This document shows, one piece after another, positions 1 through 13,015 of a stretch of DNA of 64,000 nt; position 1 is the stretch's first letter, and every line of letters begins with the position of its first letter. The position numbers and the translations under genes were made by a program. The notes below the pieces were generated by a model. That model ran no database searches. It saw only the letters and a list, made by a program, of their open reading frames with translations, and was not told where the DNA came from. The DNA lies in the NCBI RefSeq assembly GCF_025766255.1, contig NW_026516748.1, forward strand, positions 124,001 to 188,000, read 5' to 3'. Source of the DNA: Zychaea mexicana (Eukaryota > Mucoromycota > Mucoromycetes > Mucorales > Lichtheimiaceae).

Positions 1-1509
1 TTGTATCGGCCAACAAATAAGCAGTAACAGAGATATCTCGCAGTAAAGCATAGCTTGTAAGGCCTTTTGCTTTCTTTCAGTGAAACAGACATAATGGTCT
101 TAAATGTACCGCTTAACTATCAGCGATATCTTCGTCGTGGTACAGTCATACGATAATATGTTTTGTACAAGGAGTGCTATACATAGTCACCTTATACTTC
201 ACAAAAAAGTATAAAATGACATTTGCCGCAACGACCAGGAAGATGACTTACTGCGTTTCCTATTAAACAGGAACCGCGGCACACAATAAATAGAACATAC
301 CTTGTTACACATCAACTCATTTGTGAAAGGTATCGAGCGCGCTCTCGTTGCATTTCCACCTTGACATTATATGAACTAACGATGTTTGTATCGTTTACAC
401 CATTACACTACCAAAGTATCATAATTATTTGTGTTTAAATACCGGAAACGCCTCTTCCGGATGAAAATAATCTAATAGATACTATGGGAATATCAGATGT
501 TGACAGGTGCAGTGCTCGGAGGACCCTGGATCTATATTTGTGCGTCGAAGCAACATTAACCGCGTCAATTGTTCAACAGCAATAAACGGGACTGTTGCTT
601 AGCACGCATGTGTACCTATTTTTTTTATTTGGCATGCCGCTTTGTCTCCCCCAAGACCATCGCTGGGTTATTCGTCATACTTTATTTTTAGTTCTCCATT
701 TGTAATTACAATTGTGGCTGGAACAATAGGCGGACACGCCACAACCTAGGAAGTGCCTATATTAAGTTGGAATCATAAACGTAAGTAACTGTGGACTTGG
801 TGATATTATAGTGAGGGCCACTCCAGACGGAAACATAGTTTGTGGTTGATGAGTGGAGCACTTACTTTGGGAACGCCATATTGTAAATCTAGCGGAAGTC
901 ATCTGCATGTTGCTGCAGCTATCAATAGCTTTAAGCTTTCCATTTTAAGAAACGATTACGGGCGTCTTTTTATTGTACCGCATTTACAGTAAGCTAAAAC
1001 AGTAGTATACAAATACTACAAAGAGAAATCAGCAGAATCTAATGTAATATCACTATATTTACAACATGGCACGGCGAAAAACAAAGAAAGGAGAACGAGC
1101 AGTCAGATGTGGATGGGCTAGTTTATACTTCCATTGTTCGCTGTTGCATAGTCAAGTTTGGCGAATGTCCATGTGGAAACTCTATTTACGTCAAACGTAC
1201 TAAAAACAGCGTCAAAAAGAAAGAAACGGAATGGCTCCACTTGATAGAGAGAAATGCCTATGCTTAATACGAAGCTTACTATCTTCAGCCACCTCTCAAT
1301 TAACACCAGAAGTGTGTGAGAAACCCTGATCGCAAAGAAAGTTTGTGTGTGCTTCGGATAGCGGACTCTTAAAGCGCTCTCGCTTCACCGGTCGATGCTT
1401 GCTGCCTTTTTCTTTTGGTGCCCCTAAAAACTCACGCTCACAGCTTGTCTGGACCGGCTTTAATCGTGGATTACAGAAAAGAGCTTCTTTTTCTTAATAC
1501 TTTTCGTCA
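1..1509. other. Gene-free 5' flank
   Basis: No reading frame with coding character was seen on either strand. The stretch is AT-rich and has no clear repeat. The last few hundred bases presumably hold the promoter and 5' UTR of the Zds-like gene that starts at 1510; no convincing TATA box was picked out. Confidence 0.5.
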
Positions 1510-4163
1510 ATGTCTGACGTCAAATATACCAGCCGATCATTCGATGCATTTCCAAGCCAACAAGTTCCCACCAGTCCACCGCCACCACCTCCCGAGCACC
1601 GTTACTTTACATCTTCGCCACCCTCATTAAACTCTCCCAGCACTAGCGATTCCTACGATACCGAGAATCCTGCGTCTACGAACACCACCCCTGACTCGCG
1701 TAGCACCTCAGTCTTCACACAACAACAACCAAACGATCATCACCATGGCAACGCACCTACAGCCGACGAGACCGCCTCAGGTGTCAACTCTTCACCCAAT
1801 CTACCTCGAGCGTTCTCTTTGTCTTCATTGATTAGAGATGAGGAGCAACCAGAGGACCCGGAACACCCCCAAGTCATTAGCATATCAACCTCGAACCCCT
1901 CACATCTTTTCTGGTATATACTTTGCTTCAAAAGAAAGCAAATGGATATAATTCATATAAATAATCGCTGCTAATACTTTGCATTTCCGAAATAGGGTTC
2001 CTGCAACACAGCATCCAGAACTAGCACCCAATGAATTCGAAAAATTCTTACATACGAACTCACATGCGAAACGAGAGCGAGCGAGTCTTAGAAGACGAAG
2101 CTCGATTCTGTCTGTTTCGTTCACAGCAAGCGATGCACTAAAGCAAGATGATGACGAGGGCATGACGGAAGGGGATAGCAGAAAGGATACATTGGAAGCC
2201 TTGGAACGGGGAAAATCACAACAGTCATCGGAATACAGCGAACAGTATCATCAGCAGAAGCAGCATAATAGCAGTAGATCAGGGGATGCCGAGGGGCTAC
2301 CACGCAAGACTAGACTACGACGAAGCATTAGTTTGGATATGGCCACAGCAGCAGGTTGGTTGGTTTTTTATGTTCTGGGGAAATACTTCTGCGTACTATA
2401 TATATATTGGATGCTGATTGGTAGGAACTTTTATAGAGAATCAACTGCGAGTGCCTGATTTCTTGGTGTTTGATCGCAATTCCTCACCGTTAGATCAGTC
2501 TAGGGTTCTTGTACCCAGAGCAGATCGACCATCTTTACTGCGGCGAGGTGCGCGCACCAAATTTCAGCGAAATTCATCATTTACGCCTCCCTCCGCACGA
2601 CAAGTCGATCGACATCGCCAAACAGAGTCAATGCCTCCAGGTACATACACTGAGCGCCTCGACCATTCCACACTTGGAGAAGGAGGCATCACTTTGTCCG
2701 ACAGCCCACTTGCCGAACCACCGCTCAATATGTCATTGTCCATTGCCGAACCGTCACCACCACCGCTACCACAATCAACGTCTGCACACGCGATGTTTTC
2801 TCCGCGTCCCATGGAAAGAAGGGCCAGTGCCGAAGAAGTACCACGGCTACAGAATAGCAGCACCCCTTCCAAAGACCACGAAGTCCAGGGATTGGAAATA
2901 GGTCAGAACGTGGTTACACAAGAACTTGAGCCTCTGGAGCACCAGTCGCATGAACAACAACAACAACAACAGCAGCACCAGTTGGACCCACCAGCACGAG
3001 CGTCATCTGAACGGAAGTCATCATGGTCTTGGGGCTTTAAGCGGTCAAAATCAGAGCAGGTGCGAAGCGACGTTATTTCAGATAAAGTTCATTTGCAAGC
3101 AGAATTGATGCCTCGACCAAGGCCATCTGTTTCCTCAGAATCTAGCGGCTCGGCTGCTACGCCCTCCGGCTCTGGTAATGGTGTTGCTCCTCTCGCCCCT
3201 AACAGCAACAGCAGTGGTGGCAAAGATAGCAGCGGTAAACGGTCCTTTGGATTATCTTCACTCTTCTCTCGCAAATCATCGTCCAACAAGGCCCAAGCTA
3301 CTGCCGAACCTGCTGCCCAAAACACTGCACCCATTCCTCCAAAGGACTTCCAGCTGAACAGGATCAACCAAAACCGACTACCCATCCATATCGAACGAGC
3401 CATTTACCGTCTTTCCCATTCCAAACTTGCCAACCCACGCCGGCCGCTCCATCAACAAGTAATTATCAGCAATCTAATGTTTGCTTATCTCGCTCTGGTC
3501 AGCGCTTCACAACAAGCACATCAACAAAATTCATCCAACGGAGCAACCCCTGATAACAGAGCAAGGAAATTTGTCAATGCAGGAAAAAAAGGAAAACGAC
3601 GGCCACCCTCAAATTCATCCTCACCACGCCCACCATCGTCCCAACAACAACAACAACAACAACAACACCATCAACACCATCAACACCAACAGCAGCACTC
3701 ACAATTACATACTCAACAACAGCAACAATCACAGCATGGTCGACCTCCTTCTCCGTCTAACGGGTCTGCAGATCAGCGTTCTTCCTATCAGCAAAAGGCT
3801 CGATCGAACTCAAAACAAGAAGACAATGGCAATGGTGTGCTACACCAATTTATGGGACCATCGACAGGATTCGTTGTCCCTGAAAACTATCTGAAACCCC
3901 GGCAACAGGGTTTTAAAGGGATGGCCGGTGTTGGTAGGAGGAGTAGTCTCAGTGATTCGGACGAAGACGACGACGACGACGCTTTGAGCGATAGCAGCTC
4001 AGACGATGAACCTTCCAACAGCAGTGTGACCATGAAAGCCAGAGCTGCAGCTGCTACCAAACATCGAGCCTCGAATGACATGATTCCAAACCATACCCGT
4101 GTTGCCAAGCAAAGAGGCGATGATGATGTCCCTCTGGCAATGTATAGAAAAGGAAAAGTCTAA
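1510..4163 (+). CDS. Zds1/Zds2-like protein (Zds_C domain)
   Basis: Three exons, 1510-1913, 1996-2354 and 2437-4163, joined in frame to 829 residues. Most of the protein is low complexity: Pro/Ser-rich N terminus, basic RRRSS and LRRSIS patches that look like kinase sites, polyQ at 2955-2985 and 3640-3720, and an acidic Ser/Asp stretch near the C terminus. The diagnostic part is at about residues 560-612, with RLPIHIERAIYRLSHSKLAN followed by PRRPLHQQVIISN, which matches the Zds C-terminal domain of fungal Zds1/Zds2. Yeast Zds proteins bind the PP2A regulatory subunit Cdc55 and act in mitotic exit, polarity and mRNA export; the same role here is inference. The C-terminal VPLAMYRKGK tail is also family-like. 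The start is the first ATG of the open frame. Confidence 0.85.
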
Positions 4164-4477
4164 ACATAAACCCAAGCTATATTACATATCTTTCTTTATC
4201 TATTTTTCTATTCTTCTTAATAAAACCAGTTGCAACCTGCCCTCCCCTCCCTCACACACACAATACACCCAAACCATCGCACAGGAGGTCGCAGCTGATG
4301 CACTCACCCCCTACTATTACTTCAAAAGATACACCTTGGCTTTCTGTTTTGTGGTTTTGACTTAAATGGGTGATTGCAAAGCTGACTAGTACGAGCAAGG
4401 ATAAACCATAGCAATGCTATTTAGCTGCCATAATGAATTTCAATCAAGCATAATTTCATCGCGCAGTGTAGTAGAAA
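4164..4477. other. Zds-like to SKI3 intergenic region
   Basis: About 314 bases between two genes on the same strand. It should contain the Zds-like 3' UTR (AATAAA near 4219) and the SKI3 promoter. Nothing else was recognised. Confidence 0.5.
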
Positions 4478-7400
4478 ATGCGGGAAATCCCAGCCGAGGG
4501 AAGCGCGCCAGACTTGTCAATGAACAACTCAAAGGCAAATCTTAAAGCAGCTCGGGAAGCAATCGGCGCGAAAAAATTCGACGATGCAGTAAAAGCATGC
4601 AATCGTATTCTTTTATGGGAGTCTGGCAACTATAATGCGTAAGCTTTAAGCTGTCTTTGTTATCCAATTACACCCCAACAAGAGGCACGCTTAATTTAAC
4701 AACTAACGATCATGAATGGTGGCGTGCCATAGTTGGGTGTTCCTCGGCGTTGCCTACACGGGATTAGAAAATGACGAAGAGGCCGAAAAATCGTACAGAC
4801 GAGCTATCGAGATCAACTCTGATCAACTGCTTGCTTGGCACGGTTTGGTCAGTTTCTACGAAAAACGAGGACGTAAAGAAGATATGGCTCAGATCATACA
4901 TGATATATTACCCAAAGTCATAGAGAGGTACATAGTATATAATAAGGAGAGGATAACTAAGCTCAGCCCATTTGAAAATATGATGAAGATAGATAGTTAG
5001 CTGATTCTTATGTGTGTACACATATTTATGATAGTAATGATGCCAATCGGCTTGTGGAATATTTGAATAAGCTCGTCGATGTATACGAGAGCACTGATCA
5101 GGACAAGGTAAAATGAAAAAGAACGAGGCAACAAATATATCACTGAAGTTCACAGAATCACTTCCACCCTATGTATATAAAAAGTATATTGTTACTCTCA
5201 AGTTGTTCCTGCCAGGTAGTCCTTACTACGATCTAATCAAGGATACAAAGTCGATGCGACGACCCATTGATATTTGGACAACAATCACAAACCTTACTGA
5301 AGCTGATCAGTCGCGTATGGTGGAGAGCCGTGTTCAGTCGCGACGTATGGGTATCCATGCCGGACCACCAGAAGAGATGCGAGCTCAAGTAGAAGCTGAA
5401 GTTTACTCCAAGTCACAATTAGGCGATATGTACGAGAACTTACTCAAATTGTCGGATTCGCCCGATACAATCCAAGCATTGCAGCTCAAGCTACTCAGTT
5501 TCTGGTTCAAGCGATTACCGGCTATCGTTGAGAAATCAAAAGTAATGGATCTATCTGGAGTGTAGCTGATAACCAGAAGAGACGTTTTTTAATTTGCTCA
5601 TTTATTCTCCACAGGTGTACAAAGATATCACTGATCTCGCTAATAAGCTAGTCCAAACAGACGTAAATGATGCCCTTCCCTACGAGATTCTTATTGAAAC
5701 GACAGACGCTCAAAAGATTGGTGAGTTGAATACTGGAAAAAGTTAATTGATAAAGTAATGATGGTAAACTTACCTAGAAAATAAATCTAGGTCAATATGA
5801 TAAGGATCTTCTGAGCACCGTCGAATCCAAGTTTCCAGAAACAGGTCTTGCCAAGCTGATTCAAGGCTACAATCTCTACCAAGCAGGCGAAATAGATTCG
5901 GCCTTTGATATGTTCGCGGTAAAACAAAATTAAGTTACAAGAGATTGTCCAAATTACTCACTTGTAGATAATTCTACAGGTAGGTATGGAGCTAATCCCA
6001 GGAAGCCTTTTCGGTTATCAATGTCTGTCTTGGATCTACTATGAATGCAAGGAATACGAAACTGGTTTAGAATATGCCACCAAGGGCCGTGATATAGTGC
6101 GCAAAAAAGGCCGTGAAAGTGGGAAAGCACTGGAAAAGTATGTACTTTTTATCGTTCATTCGAGGGGTGGGACAATGCAATTATACTAACCTTAGACTTC
6201 ATTAGAGTACTCATCTCAATGGAACTTTGTATGGCACACTGCTATCGTCATCTCAATACAAAATACTATCCTGATGCCACAGCTTTGTATAAAAAGGTTC
6301 TGGCACTTGATCCAAATGAAATTAGTGCTCTGGAGGTAAAACTGATTTGAATCAACTTAAATGTTACGATAGAATTAAGACTCACCAACTGTTCATGAAA
6401 CAACCTAGGGTGTCGGTTTAATCCTGCGCGAAGAGAACCACTTTGACCAAGCGCTCAAGAACTTTGAAAAAGTGTATAGCCTTGACCGTACTCGACACAT
6501 TTCATTAGCAGAAATTGGTTGGATCTACTGTGAAAAAGAGGACTATGACAAGGCAATCCAATATATTTGCCAAGCTATCGATCTTGCTGAAGAGGATGTG
6601 GCTGATTACTACTATCGTCTTGGCCGTGTCTATTGGGCTATTGGAGGTATAGGAAAGAGAAATTAATGTGCGATTTGCAATGAGTATAACTTGCTAATAG
6701 CTTTGAATATATCAGGTGAAAATACTTCCCAGGGATTCAAATATTTCATGCAAGCTGTCAAGCTTGATCCTGAGTTTGCAAGTGGATTTACATATATTGG
6801 ACACTATTATCGCGAGGTCAAAAATGACCATATGCGTGCGAAAAAGTGCTACCAAAAAGCATTCATGCTTGATACCCTGGATACGGATGCTGCATTCCAC
6901 TTGAGCAATTACTATATCAAAGACACTGAAGCGAATGAGGCCGAAGCTGTATTCAAGCAGATCACCGAACTCGTACCCAAAACAGGATGGGCTTGGAGAA
7001 GATTGGGATATTCCATGATTGTAAGTTTATTCAAAGACATGCTTATAATGTTTTTTTCTTCTTACTAAGGTCACAATTGTTTACGTTGGTAGATATCAAA
7101 CCAGTACGCAGAAGCTATTACATGTTTCCAAAAGGCACTGAGATGCGACACCAGTGATTTACGATGCTGGGAGGGCTTGGCCGAAGCATACGCTCATGAA
7201 GGCCGATTTGTGGCTGCGATCAAGGCATTTGGACGGGCTACTGATCTTGATCCTTCCTCGGTTCATGCAAACTACGAAAAGGCACTGGTCAAACAAAAGA
7301 TTGGGCTGCTAGATGAAGCAGTTGAAGGATTCAACACAACACTGGAACTCGCCGAGCAACAAAACCAGCCAAATTATCTTCCTGCAATTAAGGGGCTCGC

Positions 7401-9830
7401 GGACACATACATCGAGCAAGCAAAGGAGGAGATACAAAAAGGGTTCTTTGGACGTGCTGCTGATAGTTGCGGCAAGGTGATCAAAACATCGTTGGTCGGA
7501 TTGGAGCAGGATCCCTCAATTGTCGGCTTCTGGAAACTTATTGGTGATGCGTGTACAATATATCGGATCGTGCCTACCAATCTGCATTTGTGCGCTTATA
7601 CTGAGCTGCAGCAGGCAATGGTGTTGCTTATGGATGGTGGTAAATCTCCTCATCAGCGCCTCGGATTCCCCGAAAACGACATGAGTGCAGAACTTTTGAA
7701 TGACTTTGTGGGCCTTGATGTCACGGTGGATGACTTTTATCTGCCTCCGAAAACTGTGCTTGGCGTTGTTCTGGCCTGCGCTATGTTTGCATACAAACAG
7801 GCGCTGGTACTGTGTAAAGGCCATCGAATGATTGCACCAGCACTGTGGCATGATCTCGCGCTTTTATACCATTGGATGGCTGAAGAAAACCGGACTGAGG
7901 AAGGACGGGACAACGGACTTGTAGAAACGGCCATGCGTTGTATCCGCACAGCATTGAAACAAGAACCATCCCAATATCTCTACTGGAACACGCTGGGTGT
8001 TGTTGCAATCCGCGATTCGCCCAAGATTAGTCACTATGCATTTATCAAAGCCATGGAGTTAAATAGCAGGGTAAGCGCGAAATTCATGCTTAAAAAAAGT
8101 GCTACGCTAATGACTCGCTGTGCTGTGAATCAAACAATGAATTAGAGTGCGGTCCCATGGACAAACTATGGTTTCCTGTGTTTGTCACGTCAAGATTATG
8201 AGCTGGCAAACCAGGCTTTTGACATGGCGCACGCGTTGGATCCTGAATGGATCTCGGCATGGGTTGGACAAGCGTATGTGGCGTCTCTTTGGGGAACATC
8301 GGATGCTGGTGGAATATTCCAACACGCTTTTGAATCGAGCTATGGAGCAGCGGTAAGACCGAGCAACAACTCTAAGATAGGATCTTCAAGCAACGCTAAT
8401 CCATTTTCGGATAGACGGAGTCCAGTTATGGCTATGCCGAAACAGCCTATACGCAGTTGTCGAGCTTGCCAAGTGTGGACGAAAACGGCGTGAATATTAT
8501 TATATCACCCGCTTTTGCACTCCAAAAACTCACGGAACAAAAGCTCGATGACGCACTTGCGCTAAACCTTTTGGGATTATTACTGGAGAGAATGGGACAA
8601 TACGACCGTGCGTCAGAGGCCCTTGCAGGTGCCATCTTGGCACTCGAGGCACAATGCGAGCAAGGCCGGATCACACAAGAAGAAATGAACCAGCGAGTAG
8701 CCAAGGTTCACTGCAACCTCGGACGAACTCTATGCGCGAATGAAAACTTTGAAGGAGCGATTTCCAGCTACCAAAGCGCGCTAGAACATTGTGCCGGATC
8801 TTCACGTGTTTACTGCCAGTTAGGGGCAGGCATTGCCTATTACTTTACAGATCAGCTAGAGGACTCCTTGAATATGTTTGAGACGGCACTCAATGAAACA
8901 CAGACTGATGTGGACCTGCGCATGGATGTCACTGTGCTTTTGAGCAAGGTGTTGTGGGCCCTCGACGGAGATGAACAGCGTGCAGTTGCAAAGGATCAGA
9001 TGTTTTCCAGGTAAATTGGAACGTGAACGAGCCAAGTACAAAACGGCAAATAGGCTAACGTTTGAGAAAAACAAAAACAAAATAGCATTGCCGATAATCC
9101 GAACTACCTTCCTGCAATCTTTTCACTTTGTGTAATGGGCATTCTTGAGGATGATGATACATTAACAGATGCGGCTTTGCAGGAACTAGCTAAAATACCT
9201 GTTGATGTGGCATGTGAGTTGACAGAAACGCAAAGAAATTTGAGAGAAGATAGTAAAAAAAGGGGGAAGAAGATGTGCAGTATACTCATGCTTCTTGCTC
9301 CTATATCACTAGTTGATACAGACAAGGATCAGAAGATTTCGTGGCTGTTTTCACGATACTTCCGATTAAAGGTGGGTAGTTACATATAAATAGCATACCT
9401 GCTGACATCCTGTTGCTCCATGACCTTAAACTGATCGTTTTGCATACACGCATCACAGAACGACCCAGAGCAGGCGATCAGATCACTTGCGAAAAGCGTT
9501 CATCGACTACCGTGGCTGGCAGGACTGTGGAGTCATTTAGCATCGGATGTCTTGGAGTATCGTGACACATCTGTAACATCATGTGCTTCTGCTCGAACAA
9601 AGAATGCCGTCAGTCTTTCTGCCTTGACTATGACCAGCAACTCCAAGACCGCCACAGCTGATTCCAAGGCTGAAGCTTATGAACATGCTTCACAAGCGTC
9701 ATTAGCCGATCAAGACGAAACTAGCGCGAAGCAACACGCAAACCGCGCTGTCATGATTGCTCCTTGGCGGGTTAATGCATGGAAAACCATGGCAGCAGTT
9801 CATAAAAGTCCCGAAAAAGCCCCTGTGTAA
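4478..9830 (+). CDS. SKI3: Ski complex TPR scaffold Ski3
   Basis: Sixteen exons read by splice motifs: 4478-4638, 4733-4927, 5035-5107, 5149-5541, 5615-5720, 5791-5918, 5980-6137, 6206-6335, 6409-6646, 6716-7020, 7093-8070, 8146-8352, 8415-9010, 9086-9213, 9313-9371, 9459-9830. Phases agree throughout and give 1408 residues, close to the 1432 of yeast Ski3. Tandem tetratricopeptide repeats run from the N terminus (AREAIGAKKFDDAVKACNRI) to near the end, with typical A-x3-Y/F-x-A helices. Other landmarks are LPGSPYYDLIKD near residue 165 and SNYNA/WVFLGVAY at the first splice. Ski3 (TTC37 in animals) holds the Ski2 helicase and Ski8, feeding mRNA 3'-5' to the cytoplasmic exosome. The intron at 9214-9312 is 99 nt with no stop, so exon 14-15 could also be read through. 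Confidence 0.9.
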
Positions 9831-10016
9831 CTATAGTATGATGTCATGGTGATCGTTTTTGTTCTATCCCCCCCCCTCCTTTTTCTAATTTTGGTACCCG
9901 CACAAGAGATTTGTTACCGTCATTTTTCCATCAATAAAAAAAAAGTATATATAGGCCCGCTTTACAAGCCTTTTTCACCGTTTTTTTTTTCATCTGCTCC
10001 TTTACATACACAAAAA

Positions 10017-10559
10017 ATGCCTCTTACTTGCTCGTAAGTAACAAGAGAATTGTTGCATCCCACCTGTTTCTATAGCTCTGACAAACTGATCTGATTGTTT
10101 TTTTTGCGCTCAAATAGTGACTTTTGCAAAATCCTTTTCGGTTCGTATCATTAACATTTGTGCTATCACTAAACAGTTTTATAATGGAGTTATAAGCTTA
10201 ATGTTGTATAATTGTTATAGCCATCCTCTTGCCACCTCTTGGTGTCTTCTTTGAGCGAGGTATGTCAATTGCGCACGAGATATGTTATTGGAAGAGGACC
10301 AGGGTATGATGCTAAGTGTTAAAATGGCTTGTTCTCATATAGGATGCACTTGCGACCTTCTCATCAACGTTGCTCTCACATGTCTCGGCTACATTCCTGG
10401 AATCAGTACGTATATGGCTTCAAAAAAAAGAACAGGCGGGTCGTGATAATTGGTGTTGGTTAAGGAGGATAATACGAAGGGAGGATTATGTATCGTATTA
10501 ACCTGTCCATTGTTTCTGCTGTTATAGTTCACGCGCTATACATTATAGTAAAATACTAG
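10017..10559 (+). CDS. PMP3: Plasma membrane proteolipid 3 (UPF0057/RCI2 family)
   Basis: A 57-residue protein spread over five exons: 10017-10033, 10118-10140, 10221-10259, 10343-10405 and 10528-10559. The pieces join in frame to 174 nt including the stop. The protein begins MPLTCSDFCKILFAILLPPL, followed by GVFFERGC and a second hydrophobic segment with ALTCLGYIPGIIHALYII, which is the UPF0057 signature. Two transmembrane helices are expected. Yeast Pmp3 is a plasma membrane proteolipid that influences membrane potential and salt tolerance, with links to phosphoinositide-regulated stress signalling. The exons are too short to appear as an open reading frame, so the gene is easily missed. 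A T-rich, TATATAGG-containing leader lies at about 9940-10010. Confidence 0.95.
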
Positions 10560-11405
10560 CACGAACTAAAGAACCGGTTTCCGTTGCCCGTTCTGACCAC
10601 ATACACTCATTCCCCATCACCACTACATATTTTGCTATCCCCTACACACAATCATCCTTTAAGTAAAGAGTCGACTGACTCTTATTTTGTATATGTAACG
10701 TCCGCTCATCTATTATCCTTTATCGCATAAAGTATATTCTTTCTCATTTATCCCGGCCCTTTTAGCCGCTCCAATGGTTGTACGTGTGTGTTCCCAACAA
10801 ATGTAGCTAGTGGATGCTATATATTTTCGGTTTATGTCTTGGCGTGTTTAACTTGGTATTTGCTAGTAGAAACTCTAGAGATAATTATGCTTAAACTGGG
10901 AGCGTGGGATTGGGGGAAAGGTGGAAGAGCGTGAAAGATATAGTTTAAAGCAAGGCATTGTTTTTTATTTCCTGTCAGGATTTTTAACCCGTAATAAATT
11001 TAAGATACAGAATTGATCTTTATTCGACATGTGAGAAGCTAAGTAGAACTAGATATATGACTTGATAAAGTATACTCACCAGTATTACAGACTGGTCAGC
11101 GGGATGAATGTACGGATAGAAGCTAAGAATAGAGAAAAAGGGTAGGGATGTTTGAATAATTGAAAAGTGGGTTACTAAAGTAGAAGCTAGGTGCATTGTT
11201 GATATGCAAAGTCACTCGAAAAAAGGTAAACCTAATTTCATTCCGTTACACTTCATTATGAACATTGAAGCCTCGCGTGTTGCAGCTTACATATTCCGAT
11301 CCCCTCGGATAGCCTCGACCATATTTTACACAGGCGCGTATTTGGGCTTTCGCTCTAAAAGATACGGTGTATAAGAGGATTGCTGCGCTCCATTTGTTTT
11401 TCTAG
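10560..11405. other. Gene-free region downstream of PMP3
   Basis: AT-rich sequence with PMP3 3' UTR at its start. No coding frame, RNA gene or long repeat was recognised. Confidence 0.5.
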
Positions 11406-11412
11406 GTCTGAT

Positions 11413-11907
11413 AGAGCATCTCCAACGGTCGTTTCAAAATGGAACGCCGCTATCATAGCAGGACCATAGAACTGGCATTGTTTTTCCAACGGTTGCGCTA
11501 TTCTAAAACTGGCTATTGAATTTACTGCTCTGCTCTTTTTATTTCAACCACTCATTTCACAATGTCAAGCCAAAATATTCGCAGACTAAAACAAACGTTC
11601 GTGGAAGACATTGAGGAAGAACGCCAACGTCAGCGCAGAGTCGAGCGTCTTCAGAGCAGCTGATGACGAAGACGACGATCAACTCAGAAATCGCGGAAAA
11701 GGCTCTGTTCCTGGTCATCTCGTCATTAACCGCGTTCGCGTTGCAGGTCATTGGCGTTTATACAATGACTATTTTGGTGACAACCCTGTTTACCCGAAAT
11801 TCAAGTTCCGTACTCGTTTTCGCATGATCCGTCGGCTTTTTGAACGGATTATAAGCGAACTGGAGCAGAAAGTTGCCTTCTTTCCGCATGCTTTAATCCA
11901 TGTCTAG
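11413..11907 (+). pseudogene. Broken PIF/Harbinger-type transposase fragment
   Basis: An ATG at 11562 opens a frame (MSSQNIRRLKQTFVEDIEEE) that stops at 11661-11663, while the next frame, from about 11655, continues it with ADDEDDDQLRNRGKG and then HWRLYNDYFGDNPVYPKFKF and RTRFRMIRRLFERI. The L-Y-x-D-Y-F-x-x-N-P-V-Y-P and F-R-x-R-F-R-M-x-R-x-L-F pattern is the N-terminal signature of PIF/Harbinger-derived transposases (plant transposon protein/DDE_Tnp_4 group). The two frames are linked by a single frameshift, and the sequence stops at 11905 before any DDE catalytic core. A GAGCATCTCCAACGG motif at 11416-11430 upstream resembles ends seen in plant Harbinger-like elements; no matching inverted end was found. 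This is a dead, 5'-only remnant. Confidence 0.7.
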
Positions 11908-13015
11908 CCGACTAACTGAGTCATGCCAATTACAGCTTTGCGAGGAATTTAATAGTACAGAAGAAGCAGAAACATCTCTTTAACTCCCAAACCGTGGATT
12001 CCACAAACCGAAATCTAAAGAATGAGCACCAGTTGTTGAGATTAGTGTATGTACAATATCAAATCCATGCAACTACATAGCTAATGACACGGTCTTGTTC
12101 GTAATAAATAGGGCACAGCGGAAGTTCCTGGGCTTACATTTTGCCCAATCAGAAGACTGTATAAGAATCCTTAAAGCAGCCAATGATAGCACTGAATAAG
12201 CTTTTACGTGTAACACTTCAAAATACTGGTGCATGACATTGCTGTAATTTTAACTTGATCGAGTAATATGCCATAGTAGTGCCTTTAGTTGAAAGAACCA
12301 GAATGGATAATATCAACGACAATAAATGCAGGGGCTACAAAGGGTCATAGGTGCAAGGACATTACTTATATGCAATGCCATTTGTTTATACAAGGTCCTT
12401 TATTTTAAAATGCGTAATGAATGTGCGCATAACTGATACACGATTTATCACTTACGTTTTGTTTGATCACTGATAGAATGTTTGGATGGCAGACTAAGTA
12501 GTAGTATGCTCTGTCAAAAGAAGCAGCGTTAAAGACAAAGTGATCCCTTAGTGCGCGATAAAAAGGAGTCCATTCTCTATTTACCAGTGGTCATTGATGA
12601 AACATGCTGCTGACGACACTAGTGAAACCTTGTGATTGATAAGATCAAAGAGATTATAAAAGTAGCATACTTCACGACTTATCAAGACGTTGGCTTTTCT
12701 TCCTGCTTTTCTTCGAGCTAGCCCCGCATCATTTCCTTTTTTTTGGCCTTTTGTACGTATGCATTCATTAACAATCTGTCATCATTGCAGTTGCTGTTTG
12801 ATCGTCACGATTGGTGATTTTTTATTTGCAACCTGGTCTAACATTCTTTTCAATTTTTTCTTTAAATTTCTGTCTCTCCCGCTCTATCTCTCTCTTTCTC
12901 TCGGGCACTGACCTGCACAGGGTAGCGTCATGTGAGTTGTGCTTTTAACAAAGCACAAAATTGGACAAGAGAAAGAGAGGGGTGTCATATCAACCATCCG
13001 CACTAGTCACGTCAT
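11908..13015. other. Gene-free region
   Basis: No coding frame of quality was seen. A CT-rich tract lies at about 12830-12905. The left part may be further decayed transposon sequence downstream of the Harbinger fragment, but nothing alignable was recognised. Confidence 0.4.
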
